This document shows, one piece after another, positions 43,410-53,531 of a DNA stretch of 64,000 bases (the stretch's first letter is position 1; the number at the start of each line of letters is the position of its first letter). The DNA comes from Mycoplasma sp. 2045 (GTDB lineage Bacteria; Bacillota_I; Bacilli_A; Mycoplasmatales; Metamycoplasmataceae). The position numbers were made by a program, and so were the translations under genes. Where the stretch lies: contig NZ_CP102083.1 of the NCBI RefSeq assembly GCF_024582715.1, positions 558,001 through 622,000 of the forward strand. Reading direction: 5' to 3'. The notes below the pieces were generated by a model, which had not been told where the DNA came from, did no database searches, and saw nothing but the letters and a program-made list of their open reading frames with translations.

Positions 43410-43516
43410 AATATGTTCCTTTCAGGTTACTAAACATATTTAGTAACCAAGTATTTTTTTAAATCATATATAAGTAGTTATATTTATTAGCATTCTAAAA
43501 ACTCATATATTTATAT

Positions 43517-43522
43517 TATAAT
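43517..43522 (+). promoter_or_regulatory. -10 box implying a leaderless mRNA for tmcAL
   Basis: A perfect TATAAT ends 10 bp before the tmcAL ATG and no ribosome-binding site is present, so the transcript probably starts at or next to the start codon. Confidence 0.5.
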
Positions 43523-43532
43523 AATTTTATTC

Positions 43533-44468
43533 ATGAAAAGTTTTATTGCAAGAAAAAAGAACATTGTTGGAATTGTGGCCGAATACAACCCATTTCACAA
43601 TGGCCATATTTATCAAATAAAATGAATTAAAGAAAACATTCCTAATGCTTATATTGTTGTTGGAATGACAAACAAATACACTCAACGTGGAGAATTCCCT
43701 ATTGCATCATTCAGACAAAGAGCTAAAATAGCAAAAAAATATGGTGTTAATAAAGTTATTAAGCTTGATGATAAAAAATCAATTCAAGCAGCTCATATTT
43801 TTGCATCAAATGCTGTAAAACAGCTTGCTAAACATAAAATAAAATACTTAGTTTTTGGTTCTGAAACAAATGATATTGATTTGTTTTATAAAATCGCAAC
43901 AACTATAAAAGATAATATTGATGAATACAATAAGAAAATTAAGTTCTATTTAAAGCAAAAAGGAACAGGATTTCCTAGAGCAGCTTCCCAAGCTTTATCC
44001 GATTTAATAGGAGTAAGCATAACTTTACCTAATGATATTTTAGGAATAGAGTATGTTAAAGAAATTGTTAATTCAAATTTAGATATTAAAGCAATTTCAA
44101 TCCAAAGAACAATTCCATTTCATTCAGATGAAACTATGTCTAATTTTGCAAGTGCTTCAAAAATTAGAAGTATGATTAAAAACAATGAAGATGTTTCTAC
44201 ATTCACGCCTATGTGACTAGTTTATAAGTCAAAAAATGATATTGCAAGTACTTATAAAAAGTTTAAGAAAATAGTAAATAAAAAAACACCTCAACAATTA
44301 GCTTCAATTAAAATGATTGACGAGGGTATGGAAAATTTATTTAAAAAACAAGTTAATTTAAATGATGATTATTACTCATTTATTGATGCATGTGTATCGA
44401 AAAGATACACAGCAAGCAGAATAAAAAGAGCATACCTTAGTATATTATTGAATATTAAAAAAGATTAA
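43533..44468 (+). CDS. tmcAL: tRNA(Met) cytidine acetate ligase
   Basis: The 311-aa nucleotidyltransferase-fold enzyme makes N4-acetylcytidine at the wobble base of tRNA-Met from acetate and ATP. N-terminal motif GIVAEYNPFHNGHIYQI carries the HxGH signature. MTNKYTQRGEFPIASF, FGSETNDIDLF and SNFASASKIRSMIKNN are also typical. TGA codons are read as Trp. Converges on the unknown gene with a 1-bp gap between stop codons. Probably leaderless. Confidence 0.9.
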
Positions 44469-44469
44469 A

Positions 44470-45699
44470 TTAATAAATATAAAACCCTCAAGGTTCTAAT
44501 TTCTTCTTATTAATTTTTTTAAATAAGAACTTAATTCTTATATAACCATTTGTTTTATTGATAATTACATTATGTGTTACATTGTTGCACATAATTTTTT
44601 TTCAAATTAACTTTTTAGTCTTAAATGTAGAGACAGAAATCTTTTTAAATTTTGGATTGTATTTTAGAATCTTGTATCTTTTGAAAATTGAAGTGTTGAA
44701 TAAATCAAAAAATCTATCTTCTCAATTAATAACTGAATTTAAATTATTTTCATTGTTATTGAATGGCTTAAATGGAATTTGATATCCAAATAATTTAGGT
44801 GATATTAACAATAAATTTAAAATGTTTGATAATAATTCTGTTTTGTAAATTAAAACATCATTAAACTTATTGATGAATGAATTAGGATCGAATATGAAGT
44901 TTAAATTGTTTTTAGCAAAAACAACTTTATCATAGTCTCCAATGTTCCTTACTTTATGTGTATCCAACTTAGTAAATACATCATAATTGTTGAATAGTTT
45001 ACATACTTTTAAAGCTTTGTCGTAGCACTTTTCATATAAAGTAATCTGAGTTACGGTTACAGCTAAATTATCAATTGCTTTTTTGATTAATTGAATATGA
45101 GGTTTATGAATATTATTTTGCTTATCATTAAGAAAATCAAATAAACCTGAAATGACAACACTAGAAATTTCATATTCAATTTGAAGTCACTTGTAAATTT
45201 TTTCAAAATCTTTATGTAACTGATTATCTGAATTTGCAAGAGATTCTAAATCCATCATTTGTGTGTTCAATAAGTCAACATACTTTGTCTCATCTGATGA
45301 TGTTTCGTTATTCAAAATTTTTTGAACATCAAAACCATTATGTCTACTTAATAATTCTGCAAACGAAGTTATATTATCAAACTTAATAATTCCTTGAATT
45401 TCAACATTTAATTTCTTTAAATTAGAAACAAAACTTTTCAACTTATCTATTTTCTGTAAGAAAATTTGCTCTGTATTTGTTTTTGATGATAATAAATCAA
45501 AGTTATATAGAGAATATAAATCAGGTAGAACAATAACAAATTTTTCATCAATGTTTGAAGTAATCACTTTTAGCACTTGATCATAGTAATTTTGGATAAC
45601 TTCAACATTTTTTGATTTAACAATTTGAGAATCCAAGTAAATAAATGTTTTATTTATTTTTGGCGAAATTTTGTATCATAAACATTTCGAAAATATCAT
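44470..45699 (-). CDS. Hypothetical protein after holA (409 aa)
   Basis: Not recognised. A soluble, mixed alpha/beta-looking protein rich in Asn, Lys, Ile and Leu, without signal peptide or clear membrane span. A hydrophobic run FVIVLPDLYSLYNFDLL lies near residue 55. The basic C-terminal tail (FKKISVSTFKTKKLIWKKI) could bind nucleic acid. The ATG at 45697-45699 has AGGAG upstream and lies inside the end of holA (50-nt overlap), so it is cotranscribed with it. The TTG at 45634-45636 is internal. Confidence 0.7.
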
Positions 45700-46603
45700 A
45701 TGAATCGACTCCTGAAGTTTTTAATAATTTATCTGTTTTAGCTAATTGTTCAATTATTTTTTGCACTCTATCAAAACCAAATCTTTTTAAAATCATCACG
45801 TGAACAAAAACTCTTTTTTCATTCATATTTAAAGCTTGTGAAATTTCAGAGATATTAAGTCCTAAACTTTGATATCAGTAAATTCTATTTACTAATGTAA
45901 ACGTTGAAACAAAGTTTGCAAACAATAATATAACAGGTGTATTTTCGTTTTTCTTTTGTTCAAAGATCTTATACATAGCTTGAAAATCATCTCTTGAAAT
46001 AGCATTAGAAAATTGAAAAGGATCATCTGATGGGTAAGGTGCAATAGTTTGCTCAATTATATCTTCTGTAATAGTTTTGTTTAATAAGCACAACTTATTA
46101 ATTTCATTATTAATAATTTTTCAGTCATTAGGTAATTTTTGTAAAAATACCAATGAAGTTGTTTTATCTATAGCAATATTATTTTTTGCAAATTCACTTA
46201 TAACATAGTCTGCAAGCTGTGTAGGCAATAATGCGGCTATTTTTTTAGGTTTTTCGCATAGTTTTAATGCATCGTCGCTTATAACTCTTTTATTTATTAT
46301 TTCTGTTTTGTAAATTAAATAAACACTAATATTTGAATCAACTGACTTTAATAAATTTAATAAATACTCATTTTTAGAATTATCTTTAGATTTTGTAGCT
46401 TTGCTAAAACTAATATTCTCGAGGATGATTAGTTTGCTAGAAGAAAATAAACCATTGCTTAACAAAATCTCATTTAACGTATCAAACGAGCTTAAATATG
46501 AGTTGTTGTCAAAAATAAAAATATCTCTTTCAAGAACAGCTTTTTCCTCAGATTTAATTATTGACTTAATGTATTCTAAATCAGTTCCATAATATAACTT
46601 CAT
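45650..46603 (-). CDS. holA: DNA polymerase III delta subunit
   Basis: 317 aa, the clamp-loader subunit that opens the beta clamp. MKLYYGTDLEYIKSIIKSEE replaces the usual nucleotide-binding start, and the P-loop region is degenerate, as in delta. The middle has the FLQKLPNDWKIINNEINKL collar segment, and NISEISQALNMNEKRVFV lies near the C-terminus. TGA codons are read as Trp. Overlaps the next gene by 50 nt. A weakly conserved family, but the pattern is good. Confidence 0.85.
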
Positions 46604-46700
46604 ATCATTCCTTTAAATTCAAATATTAAAATTATTATACAAAGATATTCAAATATTCTATTAGCTCTTTATTACTGTATGAGTACTAAAAAGGTATAAA

Positions 46701-46717
46701 AAAATAGCACAAAGTGC
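46701..46717 (-). terminator. Terminator of tRNA-Leu(CAA)
   Basis: GCAC-ttt-GTGC is followed by TATTTTTTT on the minus strand. Confidence 0.7.
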
Positions 46718-46724
46718 AGTAAGA

Positions 46725-46808
46725 TGGTGCCTTAGACAGGATTCGAACCTGCACGGATTTCTCCAGTGGATTTTGAGTCCACGGTGTCTACCATTTCACC
46801 ACTAAGGC
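46725..46808 (-). tRNA. tRNA-Leu (anticodon CAA)
   Basis: 84 nt including encoded CCA. Acceptor stem GCCTTAG/CTAAGGC; anticodon stem GTGGA/TCCAC with loop CTCAAAA giving CAA for UUG; long variable arm; T-arm AGG-TTCGAAT-CCT. Confidence 0.93.
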
Positions 46809-47080
46809 ATATTATTTATTATATCAATTTTTAACCATCTAAAAATAAAACAAACTGAATAATCAGTTTGTTAAATTTACTATTAAACCAGAAAGTGATA
46901 AATAATAAGAATTTCTCATCTTTTTACTCTTTTGTAAAAATCAATGAAAAATATAATTAACATTTTACCTACTTATAATAAGTATGCACATTTAATATCA
47001 GAGATTTGAGTTTTTGAAAATATTCATTTGGTGAAAGGGTATAAAAATACACATAGTTTTAAAGCTATGTGTAAGGATTA
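46809..47080. other. Intergenic region upstream of tRNA-Leu(CAA)
   Basis: 272 bp with no convincing gene. It contains a hairpin at 46849-46876 (AAACAAACTGA/TCAGTTTGTTT) and the opp operon terminator at 47050-47072 (ACACATAG/CTATGTGT with a TATTTTT tail on the minus strand). Confidence 0.6.
47050..47072 (-). terminator. Terminator of the pepF-opp operon
   Basis: ACACATAG-ctttaaaa-CTATGTGT is followed by TATTTTTA on the minus strand, 9 bp past the last gene. Confidence 0.8.
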
Positions 47081-47560
47081 TTAGGCATAAATAATAATTG
47101 TGAAGATAATTGATAAAAGTAAATAAATTGAAAAGTTAAATACAAACGGAAACTTAGATGGTGTAGGTTTGTCTATTTGTCTTTTTTTAGTTTTTTCCTT
47201 TGTATGAAGATAAGCTCTCTTTTCTTCATTAGACATAGACTTGAGCCTTCTTTGTTCTTTAGCATCTTGTAGATTAGTTCAAGACATCTTGAATTTTTCA
47301 ATACTTTTTTCTAAAAAACCAAATTTGAAAATAATACATAATAAAGCCACTAAACAAGTAACATAAGCCGGAATTGAAAAACCGTTTATGAGTATGTTGT
47401 AATGATATTTTTTCTCAGATAATAATGCATTATTTTTTCCTAAATATGCACCAACTATCACAAAGTATATAACTAGAAAAGCTAGTGATATTAAATAAAA
47501 TCTAAGTGTTGCAAATTCAAATTTTAATTTATTTAAACTTCTATATATTAACTTTTTCAT
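47081..47560 (-). CDS. Hypothetical membrane protein, last gene of the opp operon (159 aa)
   Basis: Not recognised. Basic start ([16 protein letters not shown]), two transmembrane segments (about residues 20-42 and 62-84), a charged helical loop (QDAKEQRRLKSMSNEEKRAY) and a C-terminal membrane helix (FVFNFSIYLLLSIIFTIII). Its ATG overlaps the oppF stop by one base, so translation is coupled. An accessory role in peptide uptake is suggested by position only. Confidence 0.75.
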
Positions 47561-49938
47561 TAATTGTATTTACCTTCTTTTCATTTTTTAGCTTGTTCAT
47601 CAGTTGCATAAATATAATGTTTATTTTTCTCAACTGTATGAATTGTTGGAATATTAGGGAATTGTTGTTCATCTAAATATGATAATTCAAACTTAACATC
47701 TTGGAATTTTTCATTAGCATTTGAAATTTTAGGTATTGCTTTGAATAAATTAAGTGTGTAAGGGTGAATTGGTTTTGCATAGATTTCTTCAGTTTGTCCT
47801 GATTCAACAATTTTACCTAAATGCATAATCTGAACTCTGTCAGCGACATATTCAATCATTGATAAATCGTGTGCTATAAAAATCATAGCAATATTTTTTT
47901 GTTTACATAAATCTTTTAAAAGATTCACAACTTGAGCTTGGATAGAAATATCAAGTGAAGCAATCGGTTCATCAGCAACAATTACTTTAGGTTCTGTAAT
48001 TAAAGCTCTTGCTATAACTATTCTTTGTCTTTGACCACCACTAAACTCGTGTGGATAACGGTAAGCAAATTGTTTTAGCAACCCAACATCTTCTAGAGAC
48101 TTGTAAATTATATTTCTTACATATAAGTTACCTATTCTTAAGAAACGATATGGAGCAATTAAGAATTTAACAAAATTAGCAAAACATCTATTTTGAAGTC
48201 ACATATCTAAATTTGAAATTCCCATAAGCAATCTAATATCACTTAAGTTTGCATTTAAATATTTTGTTTCAATTTTGAATGATTCAATTCCATTTAATCT
48301 ATCTGAAACATTTGTTTTATAGATATTTAAATCAATTTGTCTTTGTTTAATTAAAGCATTATTTCTAGATGCTTTAGGTTCTTTAAGTAGTGGTTCAATT
48401 AAGTTTTCTTTGTAAAACTTGATAAAGTTAGCGTGATTTTTCTTGAAGTTTTCGAAAATCACATTATCTTTACTTCTTAACTCTTGTTGGAATTTTAATG
48501 CTTCATCAATTTCTGCTCTAATGTCATAAATTCTATTTGAGTATTCTTGTAAGTATTTTGCAAGTTCGCAATTAAACACTTCTTGTTTTTGTTTCAGTTC
48601 TTCTTTTGCAACTTTGATTTGATCACTTACATCTTGAGGATCTTTAAAGAATTCTACAATCATTCTAAAGAATGTTTTATTTTTCGTTTTTTTAGCTTCT
48701 TTATAGTTTTGACATAACTTAGAACCTAAATGCTGTGATCTTTGAATGAATTTTGAAAGATCAAAATTGTATTCTTTTGAAACTATGTTTTGAAGTTCTT
48801 TGATTGATGATTTAAATCTTGTATCAACATTTAATTTTGTATAAAAGTCCTGTGAGTAAGCTCTAAACTCATCTGAGAGCTCAACTAAATCTTCAAATGA
48901 TAAAAATTTAAGCAAACGATAATTTTGTTTTAACTGTCTATATAAGCTATAGTTAATTAAATAAAGTTTGTATTCGTGAAAATATAAGTCTAAAAATGTT
49001 GTACTTCTTGCATCATTTTTGTGCATTGTGTATTCGTTTTTAACTTCTGCTAAAAAGTTTTTAATTGATGTTTTCGAAATTGACACAGTATCCTTGAAAT
49101 TCACTTTTTGCTCTTTGTAGTAGACTTTTTGGTCATTGTATAAAACTTTTAATTCAAAGTACTCTGGGCTAAAACTTGCAAGTTGTTTAACTTTTTTATA
49201 TTTAAGTTTAGCTTCCTCAAGATCAATTTCATCTAAGTCGATTTTTCTATGTCTAAAGTCAGATTGTTTTTGCTCAAATAATTGAATTAACTTCTCATTA
49301 TTTTTATAAAGGTTGTTAATAACTTGAGAGTTAATTTTTGTTCTCTCTTCTAAATATGCAAAATATGAATTAAATTGATCATCAATATTGTTTTCAATAT
49401 CAAATTGAATGTTTTCAGATAACTTTTCTCATTTTTTAATTAATGGGATGTGAAGTTTGTTAATTATTTTTAAGTTTTCGAGTCTTAACAATAATTCTTG
49501 TTCTAAAAACGTGTATCTGAAGTTATTTGTGACATCTTTTCAATCTTTTTTAATGTTTTTAATTTTATTTTTAATTATTCCATTAACAATTAATGGTTCT
49601 TTTAAAATACTGAAAATTGTATTTTGTCCATTAAGCGATGCCATTGGGTCTTGGAAAATCATTTGGATGTTTTTGTGCATAAATTTCTTACGTTTTTTAG
49701 AAATTCTTTTTCCTGAAATGATTTTTCCATCTAATCTAACAAAACCGTTGTAGTCATTATATAAACGTAATAATGAACGTCCGATTGTTGTCTTACCTGA
49801 ACCTGATTCACCTATGAGACCTACTATTTCACCTTCTTTTAAATCAAAAGAAACATCATCAACAGCTTTGTTAACATTGTTTTTGTTAACAAAGTATTTT
49901 TTAAGATTAATAATTTCTAATATTGTTTTTTTACTCAT
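47560..49938 (-). CDS. oppF: Oligopeptide ABC transporter ATPase OppF with a ~480-aa insertion
   Basis: 792 aa against about 320 in ordinary OppF. Walker [10 protein letters not shown] is at about residues 43-50 and the Q-loop [14 protein letters not shown] at about 92-104. A Lys/Glu/Asn-rich helical insertion covers about 115-600. Signature [15 protein letters not shown] begins at about 632, followed by Walker [14 protein letters not shown]-loop FIAHDLS and the Opp C-terminal [13 protein letters not shown]. All catalytic motifs are intact. The insertion sits at the same structural place as that in the ATPase at 15192-17270 but has no obvious similarity to it. TGA codons are read as Trp. Confidence 0.92.
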
Positions 49939-50983
49939 TAAACACCTTCTTAAAACTTTCTAATCTGGCTTGTAATTCTTTTGATAATTCAACTTTTGGA
50001 GCATCTGGATGCAATAATCAAGTAGCTGCTCAATGTGTTGGTGAAACTTCGAATAAAGGAGGTTCTTTAAGAAAATCAATTTCTAATGCATATTGGTTTC
50101 TTGGTGCGAATGCATCTCCTAAAGGTAAGTTATTCATATCAGGTGGTGTTCCACTGATTGAATATAATCTATCTTCTCTATTTTCAGGAATAGCTGAAAT
50201 TAAAGCTCACGTGTAAGGGTGTTTTGGTTCTGTGAAAACATCCTTTTTTGTTCCTTTCTCAACTATTTTTCCTGCGTACATTACATAAATGTAGTCACAG
50301 AATTTTGCAACAACTGAAATGTTGTGTGAGATTAAGATAATTGTAATATTGAATTCTTGTCTAATATTTTCAAATAATGATAACACGGAAGCTTGAACTG
50401 TAGGGTCAAGTGCTGTTGTAGGTTCATCAGCAATAATTAAACTTGGTTTAAGTGCAACAACCATTGTAATAACAACACGTTGCTTCATACCACCACTAAG
50501 TGTGTGTGGGTACATATCAAAAACAGCTTCAGCTTGACGAATCCCAAAACGCTTAAGTAGTGAAATTAAGTATTCTCTTTTTTCTAAGTATGTTGATTTT
50601 TTTCATTCAGCATTTTTGTTAAGCGCATCTAACAATTGTTTACCAATTTTTCTAGTTGGGTTAAGTGATGTAAGTGGGTCTTGAGGAATATAACCGATTT
50701 TATGTCCTCTAATTGTCTCTCAGAATTTATCTTTTTCGCTACTGAGTAAGTTAATTCCATCAATTTCCATTTTATCAGCTGTAATAAATGAATTCTCATT
50801 TATGTTAAGTAACGATTTAGATGTAACTGATTTTCCTGAACCAGATTCACCTACAATACCTATGATTTCACCTTTTTTGATTTTTAAGTCAACACCACGT
50901 ACGATAGTGATAAATTTATTTCTTCTTAATTTAAATGAGACTTTAAGGTTTTTAACATCTAATAATAAATCTTTGTTTTCCAT
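49931..50983 (-). CDS. oppD: Oligopeptide ABC transporter ATPase OppD
   Basis: 350 aa. Walker [16 protein letters not shown] at about residues 47-61, Q-loop [15 protein letters not shown], signature [15 protein letters not shown] at about 158, Walker [13 protein letters not shown] and H-loop [14 protein letters not shown]. The C-terminal EPKHPYTWALISAIP is typical of Opp/Dpp ATPases. Unlike OppF it has no large insertion. Overlaps oppF by 8 nt. Confidence 0.95.
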
Positions 50984-50994
50984 AAATTTACCTC

Positions 50995-52344
50995 CTATCT
51001 TGTTTTAATAACTTTTGGATCAAGAGCATCGTGAACTCCTAATGCAACAAAGTGAAGTGAAACTGAAATTAATAATAAGATTGATGCAGGCAAGATTAAG
51101 ATAAACGCGTTATCTCCTGCTTGTGATGCTGCGTTAGACAAAATCGTTCCTAAGTTAGCACTATCTGATTTGAAGAATCCTAAGAATGCAAGTGATGAAA
51201 TTTGCATAATAATTGATGGAATAGATGCAACGAAGCTTGTTGAAATTTTTCCAATGATTGCAGGTAATGCGTGTTTGTAAATTAATCTAGCTTTTGATGC
51301 ACCGATTGATTGTGAAGCTGTAATGTATTCTTGATCTTTAACAGTAATTATGAACATTCTTGTACTTCCAACCGATCTAACTCAACCAATAAATACAAGT
51401 GCTATTCCTAAAGTTAAGTTTGATGTACCGAATGTAGCAGCAAAGATTAATAATCAAATCATTGTTGGTGGTGCCATAAAAATATCAATAAGTCTCATTA
51501 TTGTTGTATCAATTCAAGTTCCAACATGGAAACCTAAATAAGCACCAATTGCAACCCCGATAATTGTTTGAATTGTAGCAACTATTAAAGCTAATTTAAT
51601 TGCTTCTCAAGTTCCAACTCAAGACTGTGTTCATATATCGACTCCAGCTTGGTTTGTTCCTAAGTAAGTAGATAATGAAAATTGTGGATTGTGATTTAAG
51701 ATAGCATGAATGTATTCTCTAGCTTTTTCAGCTGAAACTGATGGGTCAATTTGTGATTTTTCTAAAGCAATACCGATATTTTGAACTTTGTTAAATACGT
51801 AAGCATTAACTAAAACTTTGTTTGTTGAATCTGAGATATCAACAATTTTAATTGCATTAGCAGGATTATTTTCACCAAAGTAAATAAAGTCTCTTCATAA
51901 AACTCCACCATAATAATCACTACTTGCTCAAGTATTAATTAATGTCTCATAGTTATCGATGTGACCTTGAGCAGGATATCAAGGACTGCTCATTGGTGGT
52001 AGCCCTATGATGTTACTTGTTGATGAATCAATGTATTTACCAACTTGCATTGTTTGTGGGTCAATTGTTCAAATTCCAACTGAATTATAAAGTGGTTTTG
52101 TAGCTGAATACTTTGCAGTTTCAGTTACAAAAATTGAAATTACTAAGATAGTTATAAATACAAATAATGCAGCAACTGCAACTCAGTTTGTAAAGAAACG
52201 TTTAATTATTTCAACTAAAAGTTTTTTAGGCTTACCAGCGATTGAATTAAGCGTACTATCATCTTTAGGGGCAAATTGTGAAATGGCTGGACGAATGCTA
52301 TCTAAAGATAATTTATATTTCTTTTCAAATTCTCTTGCGTTCAT
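50995..52344 (-). CDS. oppC: Oligopeptide ABC transporter permease OppC
   Basis: 449 aa, longer than usual because of an N-terminal cytoplasmic stretch and an external loop of about 190 residues after the first membrane helix (VAVAALFVFITILVISIFV). The permease core has the EAA-type loop EYITASQSIGASKARLIYKH and the C-terminal ALGVHDALDPKVIK that marks OppC/DppC. TGA codons are read as Trp. GAGGAG precedes the ATG. Confidence 0.94.
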
Positions 52345-52356
52345 ATTTGCTCCTCT

Positions 52357-53517
52357 CTATGATTGTTTTATTTTTTCATTTTCTTTAAATTGTTTATTTC
52401 TTAAGAAGTAGTTTCTTATAAATCTTGTAACACTATATGGGTTAGATGCAGAGTATTTAATTCTAGGATCTAAGAAAGCAAATGATATATCTACAAGTAT
52501 TGTTGTAAATAAACTAAGTGATGTGAAGAACACTGTTGAGAACATAATGATGTTAATTTCACCATTAGGGAATGCTTGTGTAATAACTTGTGATGTACCA
52601 GGTACTCCTCAGTAAGTTTCAATAACAATTCCACCACTTAAAAGAGGAATGTAAGATGGAATTAAAATCGCAGCAAGTGGGATTGAAATATTTCTTAAAA
52701 CATATTTAAAGAAAATTTCTCTTTTGCTTAAACCTTTAGATTTAGCAATTAAAATGTAGTTTGATGTAAGAACTGTAATAACTTGGTTTCTTGTGTAAGT
52801 AATGTAACCTGATAGTGAACCAAGCACGATAACTAAGATTGGTGGAAGTCAACTTAATATCATTTTGCCTACACCATAGGCTTCAACTTCAGCAGGGTTA
52901 TTAAAGTTAATGAAATTTGGTGGAAAGTTCATTGAGAACAAGATTGAAATAATAATAGGCGCGATAACAAACGATGGAAGCGCTATAAAGATAAGAGCAA
53001 AGAAGTTAATTGATGCATCAGCAACTGTTCCACGTTTGTATCCTGAAACTATTCCTAAAGTAATTCCGATAAGAGAAGAAATTAAGAAAGCAGGTAATGT
53101 GATAATAATAGAGTATTTAAGGTACTTAAAGAAATATTCAGGAATTGTTTTAACATCTGCATTTTCTAAAAGTGAATTATTGAATGGATATCCAAATGGG
53201 TTTGATGGGTTGCTAAATAAATCTCCAACTCAGTAACCAAATCTGATAACTGGATTTAGTTTCATATTAAATCATTCTGTTTTAACATTCTCATAAATCA
53301 AATTATCAGGTATTAAATGGTACTTAACTGAGTTTTCAAATAACCTTTTCATCTCACCTGCATTAACTGCTGAAGAATTATTTTCACCAGCTTGCTCAAG
53401 TGCTTTTTTAGCAAATGGGTTATCTGAAAACTGAGCAACCATAAGGTAAACTACCATTATAATGATAAACAAAGTAACGATAGCAAAACCTATACGTTTA
53501 AATAAGTATTTAATCAT
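52357..53517 (-). CDS. oppB: Oligopeptide ABC transporter permease OppB
   Basis: 386 aa. First membrane helix MIKYLFKRIGFAIVTLFIII, an external loop with a FNNSLLENADVKTIPEYFFK segment, then the core with ILIAKSKGLSKREIFFKYVL (EAA loop) and IETYWGVPGTSQVI. The order and spacing (12-14 bp gaps) with oppA and oppC confirm it. Stops at a TAG, not a TGA. Confidence 0.94.
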
Positions 53518-53531
53518 TTTTCTCCTTTCAA

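Noticed and set aside
46835-46915. Short open frame of about 26 codons upstream of tRNA-Leu(CAA)
   Set aside because: Too short, no ribosome-binding site, and it overlaps a hairpin.
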